DNA from: Vagococcus bubulae | Lineage (GTDB): Bacteria > Bacillota > Bacilli > Lactobacillales > Vagococcaceae | Length of the DNA stretch: 64,000 nt | Assembly: GCF_003950315.1 (NCBI RefSeq) | Contig: NZ_NGJT01000008.1 | Span: forward strand, 1-64,000 | Direction of reading: 5' to 3' | In this document: positions 49,578-58,845 of the stretch, in pieces | How the letters are laid out: every line of letters begins with the position of its first letter | Position numbering within the stretch: the first letter of the stretch is position 1 | The notes under the pieces: model-generated | What the model saw: the letters and a program-made list of their open reading frames with translations, nothing else | Told to the model about the DNA's origin: nothing | The model's database searches: none | Position numbers and translations under genes: made by a program

Positions 49578-50606
49578 TTACCCTCTAATTTCTTTTGCGT
49601 CTGCCGCAAATATAATATCTGATTCTTTTCTCATCGTTTCCATCAATCCATGAACATCTTTAGCAAGTTGTACCCAATCTTGGTATATTTTTTGCTGTTT
49701 AATTCCCATTGGATTAACCATAATGTTTGCAAATGCTCTTGCTTCTTCTAACATCACATCTTCTGATTGCTCTGTTCCAAAATTAATTTCTAACAGTTCA
49801 TTATTTTCTCGTTTCTTTTGAATGATACTACCAATACTATTGACTGCATCCAAACATAATGTACTATCACTTAGATACACTTCTGATGGTAAAAAGCTAT
49901 CAGCATTTTTTCCAACAGTCATCGTCACATCAAACGTATCATAACGGAAAATCATTGTTCCTAACCCATCAACACCTGTGGGTAATTTTTGGTTAAAATA
50001 GTAGACAGAGTTTGGTTTACCAAACCAAGCTACTGCTGTATAAACTAAGTATACGCCTAAATCCATTAAGGCTCCACCCGAGTATTTAGCAGAAAAAATA
50101 TTGGGTTCTTCTCCTCTTAAAAGAGCATCATAACGGGATGAATACTTCATAAACGTTAAATTAGCTCCAAGTATATCTTCTCTATTTTTCAAAAATGAAG
50201 CAACTCGTTGAAAATTATCTTCATGTATGTGTCTTGCCGCTTCAAAAAAGAATACTTCTTTTTCCTCAGCCAAATCAATTAATTCTTCTAATTCTTCTAG
50301 TGTTGAAACTGCTGGTTTTTCAACAATCACATGTTTACCATGAGTCATCAGTAATCTTGCTTGCTCGTAATGTAAACTATTTGGAGATGCTATATAAACT
50401 ACATCAATATCTTCTGATTCACTTAACTCTGATAGATCAGTCATAATCTGAATGGTCTCTGAATGATCGTATTTACTAGCAAATTTTTCTGCCTTTCCCT
50501 TAGTTCGTGAGTATACTGCACTAAGTTCATACTCTTCACTTTTTATGGCTGCATTAACAAATGCATGAGTAATCCAATTCGTTCCAATAACACCTAGTTT
50601 CAACAT
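49578..50606 (-). CDS. Gfo/Idh/MocA-family oxidoreductase
   Basis: This 342-residue NAD(P)-dependent dehydrogenase has an N-terminal Rossmann fold beginning LKLGVIGTNWITHAF and the EKP motif (VIVEKPAVST). The substrate is not predictable from sequence; relatives oxidise sugars, inositols or dihydrodiols. The GTNWI start replaces the usual GxGxxA. I start it at ATG 50606 after AAAGGGGA, not 50645. Its stop overlaps the helicase ribosome binding site. Confidence 0.88.
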   Translation of the reverse strand: MLKLGVIGTNWITHAFVNAAIKSEEYELSAVYSRTKGKAEKFASKYDHSETIQIMTDLSELSESEDIDVVYIASPNSLHYEQARLLMTHGKHVIVEKPAVSTLEELEELIDLAEEKEVFFFEAARHIHEDNFQRVASFLKNREDILGANLTFMKYSSRYDALLRGEEPNIFSAKYSGGALMDLGVYLVYTAVAWFGKPNSVYYFNQKLPTGVDGLGTMIFRYDTFDVTMTVGKNADSFLPSEVYLSDSTLCLDAVNSIGSIIQKKRENNELLEINFGTEQSEDVMLEEARAFANIMVNPMGIKQQKIYQDWVQLAKDVHGLMETMRKESDIIFAADAKEIRG

Positions 50607-50704
50607 GACGTATTCCCCTTTATTTTCTTTTATCGCGCAAATCATTTTAAATCCTTATACTTCGTAGTCAAAAGTATATCATTTTTCTTTAATTTATGTC
50701 TGAC

Positions 50705-50798
50705 TAAATTAAAAATAAAAAACCACCTGTACTATAATCATACTGACTAATAGCCCTTACGTCTACCAGTAACGATTGATTATCTGACAAAGTGGTTT
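50705..50798 (-). terminator. Intrinsic terminator of the ABC exporter operon
   Basis: AAACCAC / GTGGTTT outer arms (50720-50726 and 50792-50798), plus an inner ATAATCA/TGATTAT pairing, make one long hairpin. On the minus strand it is followed by TTTATTTTT. Confidence 0.7.
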
Positions 50799-50803
50799 AA
50801 TTT

Positions 50804-52567
50804 TTATTCGTCTAAATCTTCTGCAAATTGACTGTTATATAACTTCTCATAAAATCCTTTTTTCGCTAATAGACTTTCATGTGTTCCTTGTTCGATGATT
50901 TGTCCTTGGTCCATCACTAAAATTAAATCAGCTTCACGAATCGTGGATAATCTGTGAGCAATCACAAAACTTGTGCGACCTTCCATCACTTTTTCCATTG
51001 CCTTTTGAATGAGTCCCTCTAATCTTGTATCGACCGAACTAGTCGCTTCATCCAATATTAAAATTTTAGGATTAGAAATCACCGCTCGAGCAATGGTTAG
51101 AAGTTGTTTTTGCCCTAATGAAATATTATCGCCTTCTTCATTAATTGCCATTTCATAACCACTAGGCATTGTACGAATAAAATGATCCACATTAGCTGTT
51201 TTTGCTGCATCAACTACCTCAAAATCTGTCGCATCTAATTTACCAAACCGAATGTTTTCAGCAATCGTATCATTATACAACCAGGCATCTTGTAATACCA
51301 TTCCAAAGAGTGAACGAACATCACTACGATTCATTTTTTTCGTATCAATTCCATCAATTTTAATGGCACCATCTGTCACATCATAAAAGCGCATTAATAA
51401 GTTAATTAACGTCGTTTTCCCTGCACCTGTTGGCCCAACAATAGCCACTGTTTGTCCACTTTTAACAGATACACTAAAATTTTGAATCAGTGGTCGATCT
51501 GCTTGGTAACTAAATGACACATTATCAAATTCAACATCTCCACGAATTACATCAGGTAATGGAATATCTGCTTCATTTTCGATTGATTCTGGTTCATCTA
51601 ATATCGTAAACACTCGTTTTGTTGCAGCAGAAGCACTTTGTAACATGGAAGACAATTGGGTGATTTGTCCCATTGGCTGACTAACTTGCCACACATATTG
51701 AATGAACGCTTGTAAGTTACCCAAAAGTAAGGTGCCAGAAATCACATAAAATGACCCTAATACAGCAACTCCTATATAAGCACTGTAAGCTGTCAAATTC
51801 ACTAATGGCATCATCAAGCCAGAGATTGCTGCTGCTTTAAATCCATTGTTTGTTAAACGTTGATTGACATCTTTAAAATCTGTAATGGTTTCTTCTTCTC
51901 GGCCATACAATTTCAACACATTAAAACCCGTTAAATTTTCCTGAACAAACCCATTTAACTCTCCTAAAGAATCTTGTTGACGTTTAAAATATGGTTGAGA
52001 CCAATTAACAACTAATTTAGAAATAATCATAGATAATGGAATAATCAGCATAACTAGTACGGCTAACTTCACATTAATTGTTAACATCGCAACAACGGCC
52101 ATCGTTATCCCTAAAAGTGCATTGACAATAGCGATTAATCCTTGTTGCAACGCATTACTCACAGCATCCACGTCATTTGTCACACGAGATAAAATATCCC
52201 CAAATTGATGTGTGTCAAAATAAGAAACAGGCAGTCGATTTATTTTCTGTGAGATATCTGTTCTTAAATCTTTCATTGAGCGTTGCACGACTTTTGTCAT
52301 AAACCATTGTGCAAAGAAACTCGCTAAACTATATACTAGTCCAATAAAAAACAAGACAACTAATACTTTAAAAATGTAATTAAAATCAAGTGATTCGCCA
52401 TTTTTTACATTTTGTGCAATACGAGTTGTAGGCAACCCTGTTACAAATGGCATTAAAGCGTTCATCACAACGGCTACCACTGCTAGAAATAACGCCCCAA
52501 TAAAACTAAATTTATAAGGAGAAATGTACTGATACAGTCTTTTTAATTGTCCAAATGATTGTTTCAT
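50804..52567 (-). CDS. Heterodimeric ABC exporter subunit, canonical ATPase residues
   Basis: This 587-residue half-transporter has an N-terminal six-helix domain (about 1-320) and an ATPase domain with Walker A GPTGAGKT (378-385), signature SLGQ (483-486, where SGGQ is usual), Walker B ending in E507 (LILDEA) and H538 in IAHRLST. With the upstream partner it forms one full and one degenerate ATP site, as in LmrCD, BmrCD and enterococcal EfrAB/EfrCD drug exporters. The start is ATG 52567, overlapping the partner's stop by ATGA, with GAGGAGGA upstream. Confidence 0.93.
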   Translation of the reverse strand: MKQSFGQLKRLYQYISPYKFSFIGALFLAVVAVVMNALMPFVTGLPTTRIAQNVKNGESLDFNYIFKVLVVLFFIGLVYSLASFFAQWFMTKVVQRSMKDLRTDISQKINRLPVSYFDTHQFGDILSRVTNDVDAVSNALQQGLIAIVNALLGITMAVVAMLTINVKLAVLVMLIIPLSMIISKLVVNWSQPYFKRQQDSLGELNGFVQENLTGFNVLKLYGREEETITDFKDVNQRLTNNGFKAAAISGLMMPLVNLTAYSAYIGVAVLGSFYVISGTLLLGNLQAFIQYVWQVSQPMGQITQLSSMLQSASAATKRVFTILDEPESIENEADIPLPDVIRGDVEFDNVSFSYQADRPLIQNFSVSVKSGQTVAIVGPTGAGKTTLINLLMRFYDVTDGAIKIDGIDTKKMNRSDVRSLFGMVLQDAWLYNDTIAENIRFGKLDATDFEVVDAAKTANVDHFIRTMPSGYEMAINEEGDNISLGQKQLLTIARAVISNPKILILDEATSSVDTRLEGLIQKAMEKVMEGRTSFVIAHRLSTIREADLILVMDQGQIIEQGTHESLLAKKGFYEKLYNSQFAEDLDE

Positions 52568-54294
52568 TTCAATTCCTCCTCTGTTAATTGTGATGAGGCA
52601 ATATCGTAATAAACTTGACAAGTTTTCAACAACTCTTTATGCGTTCCTATACCTACAACATCCCCTTCATTTAACACAACAATTTTATCTGCATGCATGA
52701 TGGTGCTCACACGTTGCGCTACAATTAAAACGGTGGATTCTGTTGTTTCTTTTTTCAAACGTTGTCGTAGCATCGCATCTGTCCGATAATCTAGTGCTGA
52801 GAAACTGTCATCAAATACATAGATAGCAGGTTTTCTAATAATTGCTCGTGCAATAGCTAATCGTTGTTTTTGTCCTCCAGAAAAATTAGAACCACCTTCT
52901 GTAATCGGTTCTAACAAGCCTTTTGGTTTTTGAGAAACAAATTCTGTTGCTTGCGCGATATCTAGCGCTTCTCTCATCTCTTCTTCTGTCGCATCTTGCT
53001 TACCAAAACGCAAGTTATCTGCAATAGTGCCAGAAAAAAGAACCGCTTTTTGTGGAATATACCCAATTTTTTCTCTTAAACTTTTTAGCTTATAGTCTCG
53101 TACGTCTACTCCATCAATTTTTATAGAGCCTCGACTCACATCATAAAATCTTGGAATTAATTGAATTAACGTCGACTTACCACTACCAGTACTCCCAATA
53201 AACGCAACAGTTTCTCCTGGATTAGCTGTAAAACTAACATCTCGTATCACAGGACTTTCACTATGACCTGGATAGGCAAAAGAAACCTTATCAAATTCAA
53301 TGACACCTTGTGTCTTTGTTTCTGTCACACCAGATTGATTATCTTGAATGACAGGTTCAACATCTAAGACTTCTTGTACACGAGCAGCTGAAATCGCCGC
53401 ACGTGGATACATCATAAACACAGAAGCAAATAGCATAAATGAAAATAACGCATGAAAAATATACTCGATAAATGCGATTAAATTCCCAACTTCTAAACTA
53501 CCTGCATTGATTTGAACACTTCCAAACCAAATAACAAATACCATAATAATATTAAATAGCAAGAAAAAAGCCGGTTGAGCTGAAGCCATTAATTTAAATA
53601 ACTTCATTGAGCTTGTTGCATAAGCATTGTTGACATGGTCAAATCGCTTCTCTTCAAATTTTTCATTAACAAACGCACGAATCACTCTTAAACCAGATAA
53701 ATTTTCGCGTAATATTAGATTCATATTATCTAGATTTTTTTGTTGACGTTTTGATAAAGGTTCTGAAAACTTAGCAATCACTAACATCCCTAGTATCAAA
53801 AACGGTAAGCCAACAAAAACAAATATCGTCAACGATGGACTTGTTCTAACAATCATATATAAACTCGCAATAAACATAATGGGGGTAATGAATCCCATTC
53901 TTAAAATCATCCCCATAAAATTCATCACTTGAAAAGCATCATTTGTTGTTCTAGTAATAAGTGAAGACATACCAAAATCTTCATATTCTTTATGAGAAAA
54001 GCGTTGAATACTTTCCATCATATCCTCACGCATATGCTTAATAATCCCTGTATTAAGTTTTGCTCCAACAACAGCTAAACTTAAATTTAAAATGATTCCA
54101 ACAACCGTTACAATCACCATTTGCCACCCAACTTGTTTCACAACTGCCATATCATTATTTGCTACACCTTGGTCTAACATTTTGGCGAGTAAAGTTGGTA
54201 GACCTAACTCTATTAGAATAAAGCCAAACACACAAAAAAAGTTTAATAACAAGAGCTTTTTTTGCTTCATGGCATAATTCCACATCGTTTTCAT
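52564..54294 (-). CDS. Heterodimeric ABC exporter subunit, degenerate ATPase residues
   Basis: This 576-residue half-transporter has membrane helices in 1-320, Walker A GSTGSGKS (367-374) and a canonical SGGQ signature (472-475). The catalytic Glu after Walker B is Asp (D496, YVFDDSFSALD) and the switch His is Gln (Q527, IVAQRVST). These are the marks of the degenerate half of heterodimeric type IV exporters. Multidrug or lipid export is likely; the substrate is unknown. It is first gene of a two-gene operon. Confidence 0.93.
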   Translation of the reverse strand: MKTMWNYAMKQKKLLLLNFFCVFGFILIELGLPTLLAKMLDQGVANNDMAVVKQVGWQMVIVTVVGIILNLSLAVVGAKLNTGIIKHMREDMMESIQRFSHKEYEDFGMSSLITRTTNDAFQVMNFMGMILRMGFITPIMFIASLYMIVRTSPSLTIFVFVGLPFLILGMLVIAKFSEPLSKRQQKNLDNMNLILRENLSGLRVIRAFVNEKFEEKRFDHVNNAYATSSMKLFKLMASAQPAFFLLFNIIMVFVIWFGSVQINAGSLEVGNLIAFIEYIFHALFSFMLFASVFMMYPRAAISAARVQEVLDVEPVIQDNQSGVTETKTQGVIEFDKVSFAYPGHSESPVIRDVSFTANPGETVAFIGSTGSGKSTLIQLIPRFYDVSRGSIKIDGVDVRDYKLKSLREKIGYIPQKAVLFSGTIADNLRFGKQDATEEEMREALDIAQATEFVSQKPKGLLEPITEGGSNFSGGQKQRLAIARAIIRKPAIYVFDDSFSALDYRTDAMLRQRLKKETTESTVLIVAQRVSTIMHADKIVVLNEGDVVGIGTHKELLKTCQVYYDIASSQLTEEELK

Positions 54295-54479
54295 TTATCC
54301 ACCCTCTTTTTCATTTAATATATCTTTAATACACCTTCTTTATCATAACTGATTTGTCAAAAAAAGTCAGTGCTTTGTTCATTAGGAAACAATATTTTTT
54401 ATTGAAACCGTTATCCTAAGTTAGCATGATGAATGTTTCTATACAATTATTTGCAATTATGATAAAATGAACCTAATTG
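54295..54479. other. Divergent promoter region between the ABC exporter and rpoY
   Basis: There is no gene here. Toward the exporter (minus), CTGACT (54365-54370), 17 bases and TATGAT (54342-54347) form a candidate promoter. An ACTGA...TCAGT inverted repeat (54348-54371) covers the spacer and -35 box, a plausible operator. Toward rpoY lies the extended -10 promoter listed separately. Confidence 0.45.
54440..54468 (+). promoter_or_regulatory. rpoY-rnjA promoter
   Basis: TATACA (54440-54445), 17 bases and TAAAAT (54463-54468) with TGA directly before it (extended -10). Transcription would begin near 54475, a few bases before the first hairpin of the leader. Confidence 0.65.
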
Positions 54480-54628
54480 TTGGAGGTACGTACTCCAAAA
54501 TACGACGGTGAAAAAGATAGTAAACATTCGTGGAATAAGACAAGATTCCATGTTATCTTAAATCAACGATTTAAGATAACTATTACTTTAAAAAGGTGTC
54601 TTCTTGCACCTAATTTTGTCGTGTTTTA
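54480..54628 (+). ncRNA. Multi-branched structured leader of rpoY-rnjA
   Basis: A 5' hairpin TTGGAG/CTCCAA (54480-54498) is followed by a 10-bp closing stem AAAATACGAC (54497-54506) with GTCGTGTTTT (54618-54627, one G-T pair). It encloses CGTGGAAT/ATTCCATG (54529-54552), a perfect TTATCTTAAATC/GATTTAAGATAA hairpin with 3-base loop (54553-54579) and AGGTG/CACCT (54594-54611). An AGTAA/TTACT pairing may add a helix. GGTG at 54507-54510 could instead pair with CACC at 54607-54610. Such a junction looks like a riboswitch or autoregulatory element. I do not recognise it as a known class. Confidence 0.6.
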
Positions 54629-54674
54629 ACAAATTAAAGATAAAAATTTCATTTATTATAAAGGAGAATGTCAA

Positions 54675-54890
54675 ATGATTTATAAAGTATATTACCAAGA
54701 GGACAAAAAATTTAGCCCACAAAGAGAAAAAACACAATCTCTTTACATCGAATCAGATTCACCTATCACTGCTCGCCGATTAATTACTGAGCATACTAAC
54801 TACAATATTGAGTTTATCCAACCCCTAGAAGGAAACCATTTAGATTATGAAAAAGAGCACACTAACTTTGAGTTAGTGGAGTTTAATTAG
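54675..54890 (+). CDS. rpoY: RNA polymerase epsilon subunit
   Basis: This 71-residue protein of the DUF1447/RpoY family is a small auxiliary RNA polymerase subunit of Firmicutes, resembling the phage Gp2 fold. [26 protein letters not shown]-like sequence and [23 protein letters not shown] sequence (here [19 protein letters not shown]) are typical. It is encoded directly before rnjA, as in Bacillus (ykzG). AAGGAG precedes ATG 54675. Confidence 0.95.
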   Translation: MIYKVYYQEDKKFSPQREKTQSLYIESDSPITARRLITEHTNYNIEFIQPLEGNHLDYEKEHTNFELVEFN

Positions 54891-54892
54891 TC

Positions 54893-56575
54893 ATGAAACC
54901 CCAAATAAAAAACAATGAAACAGGTGTTTTTGGAATAGGTGGACTAGGGGAAATCGGTAAAAATACTTATGGCGTCCAATTTCAAGATGAAATTATCATT
55001 GTTGATGCTGGAATTAAGTTTCCAGAAGACGACTTATTAGGTATCGATTATGTCATACCAAATTACCAATACATTGTTAAAAATATCAAAAAAGTCAAAG
55101 CACTAGTGATTACTCACGGGCATGAGGATCATATTGGTGGGATACCATTTCTTTTAAGACAAGCAAATATCCCAATCTACGCTGGCCCTCTAGCTCTTGC
55201 ATTGATTCGTAATAAACTAGAAGAACACGGCTTACTTCGTGACGCTGTCTTACATGAAGTGAATGAAGATACTGTGATCAAGTTTAGAAAAACTCAAATC
55301 AGCTTCTTTAGAACCACTCATAGTATTCCTGAAGCCAATGGAGTTGTTGTTAAAACTCCATCCGGAAATATTGTGTATTCTGGTGACTTTAAGTTTGACT
55401 TTACACCAGTTGGAGAGCCGGCGAATCTACATAAAATGGCTCGCCTAGGTGAAGAAGGCGTATTATGTTTACTTTCAGATAGTACGAATGCTGAAGTCCC
55501 TGAATTTACCAAATCTGAAAAAGTAATTGGCGAATCCATTACAAAAATCGTTGAAAAAGTAGAAGGTCGTGTGATATTTGCCACGTTTGCTTCTAATATT
55601 TTCCGTTTACAACAAACTGCTCAAGCGGCTGTCAAAACAGGACGAAAAATTGCTGTTTTTGGTCGTAGTATGGAAAATGCGATTGTGAATGGACGCGAGT
55701 TAGGGCACATTACCGTTCCTGATGATACCTTTATCGATGCTCGCGATATTAATAAATACCCAGCTAACGAGATTATGATTTTATGTACTGGATCTCAAGG
55801 TGAACCAATGGCTGCCTTAAGCCGTATTGCTAATGGGACGCATCGTCAGATTTCGATTCAACCTGATGATACAGTGATTTTCTCAAGTTCACCTATTCCA
55901 GGAAACACAACTAGTGTGAATCGTTTAATCAATTTGTTATCAGAAGCAGGAGCAAACGTTATTCATGGTAAAGTGAATAATATTCATACATCTGGACACG
56001 GTGGACAACAAGAACAAATGCTGTTTTTAAGATTATTAAAACCAAAATACTTTGTTCCAGTTCATGGGGAATATCGTATGCTAAATATCCACTCGAAATT
56101 AGCGCAAGCAACAGGGGTTCCTAAAGAAAACTGTTTTATTTTAGAAAACGGTGATGTCTTAGCCCTAACAAGTGACAGTGCTAGACGTGCCGGACACTTT
56201 AATGCAGAAGATGTGTATGTTGATGGTAGTGGAATTGGTGATATCGGAAACATTGTCTTAAAAGATCGCCGTATCCTTTCAGAAGATGGTTTAGTATTGG
56301 CTGTCGCAACAGTTGATTACAAATCACAAATGATTGTTGCTGGTCCAGATATTTTATCTCGTGGCTTTATTTATATGAGAGAGTCTGGTGAATTAATCCA
56401 AGAAACGCAACGTTTATTATTTAATGCTATTAGAAAAGCATTAAAACATCCTGATTGTGATGAAATCATGTTAAATGAAGTCATTGTGAATACCGTTCAA
56501 CCATTTCTAATTGAAAAAACTGAACGTCATCCAATGATTTTACCAATGGTACTTGAAACGTCAGATAACTCATAA
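54893..56575 (+). CDS. rnjA: Ribonuclease J1
   Basis: This 560-residue metallo-beta-lactamase/beta-CASP ribonuclease has 5'-3' exonuclease and endonuclease activity and a central role in mRNA decay and 16S maturation. The zinc motif HGHEDH is at 75-80, with further ligands in SGDFKFD and the beta-CASP block SSSPIPGNT and HTSGHGGQ. It starts two bases after rpoY, with GTGGAG inside the rpoY end as binding site, so the two are coupled. Confidence 0.97.
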   Translation: MKPQIKNNETGVFGIGGLGEIGKNTYGVQFQDEIIIVDAGIKFPEDDLLGIDYVIPNYQYIVKNIKKVKALVITHGHEDHIGGIPFLLRQANIPIYAGPLALALIRNKLEEHGLLRDAVLHEVNEDTVIKFRKTQISFFRTTHSIPEANGVVVKTPSGNIVYSGDFKFDFTPVGEPANLHKMARLGEEGVLCLLSDSTNAEVPEFTKSEKVIGESITKIVEKVEGRVIFATFASNIFRLQQTAQAAVKTGRKIAVFGRSMENAIVNGRELGHITVPDDTFIDARDINKYPANEIMILCTGSQGEPMAALSRIANGTHRQISIQPDDTVIFSSSPIPGNTTSVNRLINLLSEAGANVIHGKVNNIHTSGHGGQQEQMLFLRLLKPKYFVPVHGEYRMLNIHSKLAQATGVPKENCFILENGDVLALTSDSARRAGHFNAEDVYVDGSGIGDIGNIVLKDRRILSEDGLVLAVATVDYKSQMIVAGPDILSRGFIYMRESGELIQETQRLLFNAIRKALKHPDCDEIMLNEVIVNTVQPFLIEKTERHPMILPMVLETSDNS

Positions 56576-56576
56576 T

Positions 56577-56633
56577 AAAAAACCTGTAAATGACCTTTAG
56601 CCTAGAGCTAATTCAACATTTACAGGTTTTTAC
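56577..56633. terminator. Bidirectional terminator
   Basis: AAAACCTGTAAATG / CATTTACAGGTTTT (14 bp), with a TTAGC/GCTAA inner pairing, lies between the convergent rnjA and acetyltransferase genes. A T run follows on the plus strand and an A run (T on minus) on the other side. Confidence 0.92.
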
Positions 56634-57070
56634 TATATTTTTTTCATCCATTCCATGTCTATATGTGGAATGTTATCCTCTAAATAAACATCAGATATTG
56701 CTTCAAAACCAAATGATTCATAAAATGATTTTAAATACTCCTGTGCTTGTGCTTTTATTAATTGGTTAGTTGGTGTACAGGACAATCCATATGCCACTAG
56801 CTTTCTACCATAATGAAGATGCCTATCACTTTTTCGAACAATCACTCGGCCAATATGCCAATCTTGATTCTTTTGGTAGATTCTCATATAAGCAACTAAC
56901 TCATCCGCTTCATTTTTTCCTAAAACATGTATAGCTGATAAATCTATCTCATCTACCTCTTGATATGGACACTCTTGTTCCACAACAAACACAGCCACTC
57001 TAAGTTGATATATAGAAAATAGTTCTTGATGGGTTAACTCATCAAAACGTTTTTGTTCAAATGCTATCAT
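56633..57070 (-). CDS. GNAT acetyltransferase, ElaA family
   Basis: This 145-residue GNAT protein carries the ElaA-type N-terminus LFSIYQLRVAVFVVEQECPYQEVDEIDL and the acetyl-CoA loop IGRVIVRKSDRHLHYGRKL. The substrate is not known for this family. It overlaps the DUF2179 gene by four bases (ATGA), so the two are translated together. Confidence 0.9.
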   Translation of the reverse strand: MIAFEQKRFDELTHQELFSIYQLRVAVFVVEQECPYQEVDEIDLSAIHVLGKNEADELVAYMRIYQKNQDWHIGRVIVRKSDRHLHYGRKLVAYGLSCTPTNQLIKAQAQEYLKSFYESFGFEAISDVYLEDNIPHIDMEWMKKI

Positions 57071-57606
57071 CTTCTCTTATTCCTTTCACGTACTTTTTTC
57101 GTCCAGAACCCTCCAGAAATATACCTAGGTTCATAAGAAATGATAAACGCTTTATCGTTAAAATCTTTAATAGCTTTATATAAAGAACGCTCTGATTTTC
57201 TAGCAGATAATATTTCTAAGACTAATCGTTCCCCTTCTCGTCCTTGAGCAATGGTTTGTGTCACGCCGTAGCCTTCATTTCTTAATAATTCTGGAAGTGC
57301 TTTGTTTTCTTCATTTAATGGCACAATAGCCGTCACCATGATATATCCTAAGGCCAGATAGTCTTCAATTTTTATACCTAACACTATCCCACAAGCATAA
57401 CCTAATGCATACACAAATAAATTAACTGGATTATCAATTTGATTTAAAACTAAAGATAAACCAACAACATAGATAGAAATTTCAATCATACTAAGTAAGG
57501 GAGCAATAACACGTGACCCTTTCATTGTTAACATGAAACGAATGGTATTTAGCGTGACATAACAAAAATTAATCAAAAATATCATTAATAACGTCTTCAC
57601 TTCCAT
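57067..57606 (-). CDS. UPF0316/DUF2179 membrane protein
   Basis: This 179-residue protein has three N-terminal membrane segments (LLMIFLINFCYVTLNTIRFML, VIAPLLSMIEISIYVVGLSLVL, VNLFVYALGYACGIVLGI) followed by a soluble domain with YGVTQTIAQGREGERLVLEILSARK. This is the UPF0316 (YebE) family. A nucleotide-sensing role is possible by relation to other DUF2179 proteins; the function is not known. Confidence 0.88.
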   Translation of the reverse strand: MEVKTLLMIFLINFCYVTLNTIRFMLTMKGSRVIAPLLSMIEISIYVVGLSLVLNQIDNPVNLFVYALGYACGIVLGIKIEDYLALGYIMVTAIVPLNEENKALPELLRNEGYGVTQTIAQGREGERLVLEILSARKSERSLYKAIKDFNDKAFIISYEPRYISGGFWTKKVRERNKRR

Positions 57607-57684
57607 TTATTAAACGCCTCCTTTTATATAAACCCTGTCCCCTCATAGTATCTGATAATGCTATACCATGCAACAGATTGACCA

Positions 57685-57720
57685 TATAAAAAAAGTGTAA
57701 GTGGATAATCCACCTACACT
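57685..57720 (-). terminator. Intrinsic terminator of the cold-shock gene
   Basis: AGTGTA-GGTGGAT / ATCCACTTACACT arms (57694-57720) are followed on the minus strand by TTTTTTTAT. Confidence 0.92.
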
Positions 57721-57741
57721 AAAAATTTTGATTAACTTTAA

Positions 57742-57942
57742 TTACGCTTTAACAACGTTTGCTGCTTGAGGTCCACGATCTGTTTCTTCGATTTCGAATG
57801 TTACAGCTTGACCTTCTTCTAAAGTTTTGAATCCGTCACCTTCGATTGCTGAGAAATGTACAAATACGTCATTTCCTTCTTCTTGTTGAATAAATCCAAA
57901 TCCTTTTTCTGCGTTAAACCATTTTACTGTTCCTTGAGCCAT
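57742..57942 (-). CDS. csp: Cold-shock protein
   Basis: This 66-residue CspA-type OB-fold RNA chaperone has RNP1 KGFGFI (13-18) and RNP2 DVFVHF. The open frame reaches 58023, but the true start is ATG 57942 preceded by GGAGGAAG, giving the standard [11 protein letters not shown]-terminus. The 105-base leader upstream contains a GTGC-TACG-GCAC hairpin just before the binding site, as is common for cold-responsive csp mRNAs. Confidence 0.97.
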   Translation of the reverse strand: MAQGTVKWFNAEKGFGFIQQEEGNDVFVHFSAIEGDGFKTLEEGQAVTFEIEETDRGPQAANVVKA

Positions 57943-58054
57943 GTTACTTCCTCCTCGTGCCGTAGCACATGTTAATTTTTGTAATACTTGCTTTCGGTCG
58001 ATAGAGGGTGTTTCATACAACATCTATTGAAATCCAAAACCATATTACATATTC

Positions 58055-58083
58055 ATGATAACTCATGTCTCTTTTAATTGCAA
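58055..58083 (-). promoter_or_regulatory. csp promoter
   Basis: On the minus strand TTGCAA (58078-58083), 17 bases and TATCAT (58055-58060). Transcription would start near 58048, giving the long leader expected for a cold-shock gene. Confidence 0.65.
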
Positions 58084-58097
58084 GTAAAGTCCCGTTT

Positions 58098-58790
58098 TTA
58101 CAATGATAATCTCTGCGTTTCTCGAAAACTTACATAACCGGATTCTCCCACAATTATATGATCTAAAATCTCTATCCCCATCATTTCGCCACAAGAAACC
58201 AAACGTTCTGTGAATAATTCATCTTGATCTGACGGTTCTGGATTTCCGGACGGATGGTTGTGAACAAGGATGAGACGAGAGGCCGAATACCTCACGGCTA
58301 GATGAAAAATTTCACGTGGATGGGCAATGGATTGATTTAATGTGCCAATAAAAATCGTTTCTTTCCTAATGATTTCATTTTTAGCATTTAAATAAAATAC
58401 CATAAAATGTTCTTGTATTAGATCTTTCATTTCTTCAATTAATCGTTCGCCAATTTGCTGACTAGAATAAATTTTTCCATATTTTTCTTGCGTCGATAAA
58501 GCTAATCGTTTTCCTAATTCCACAATAGCTTTTATTTGTACCGCTTTTACTGTTCCTATTCCATTTAAATTCATCAATTCCTCTATTTTAACTGTTTTTA
58601 ATCCATACAACCCGTCCACTTCTTTTAACATATTTTCTGCTAACTGCATGACTGGCGTTGACTTGTTTCCTGATTGTAACACAATAGCCAATAACTCTTC
58701 ATTGGATAAAACCTCTGAACCATATTGTATTAATCGCTCACGAGGTAACAATTGATCTTTATACTCTTGCTCTCGACATTTAATTTTCAA
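58098..58790 (-). CDS. radC: RadC family JAB-domain protein
   Basis: An N-terminal helix-hairpin-helix region (LNGIGTVKAVQIKAIVELGKR) precedes a C-terminal JAB/MPN metalloprotease-like domain with HNHPSGNPEPSDQD. The once-claimed DNA repair role of RadC is doubtful, so function is open. The frame extends to 58817 with a TTG, but GAAGGGAGTG is best placed for the TTG at 58790, giving about 230 residues, the normal length. Confidence 0.9.
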   Translation of the reverse strand: MKIKCREQEYKDQLLPRERLIQYGSEVLSNEELLAIVLQSGNKSTPVMQLAENMLKEVDGLYGLKTVKIEELMNLNGIGTVKAVQIKAIVELGKRLALSTQEKYGKIYSSQQIGERLIEEMKDLIQEHFMVFYLNAKNEIIRKETIFIGTLNQSIAHPREIFHLAVRYSASRLILVHNHPSGNPEPSDQDELFTERLVSCGEMMGIEILDHIIVGESGYVSFRETQRLSL

Positions 58791-58845
58791 TAAAAAAACA
58801 CTCCCTTCTTCACTCAAAACATACGTGAAAAAGAAAGAGTTTTTC

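Noticed and set aside
54502-54516. Similarity of GACGGTGAA here to the plus strand of the rpoB leader (7510-7518)
   Set aside because: Only about nine bases agree and they lie on opposite strands relative to transcription, so no shared element is implied.
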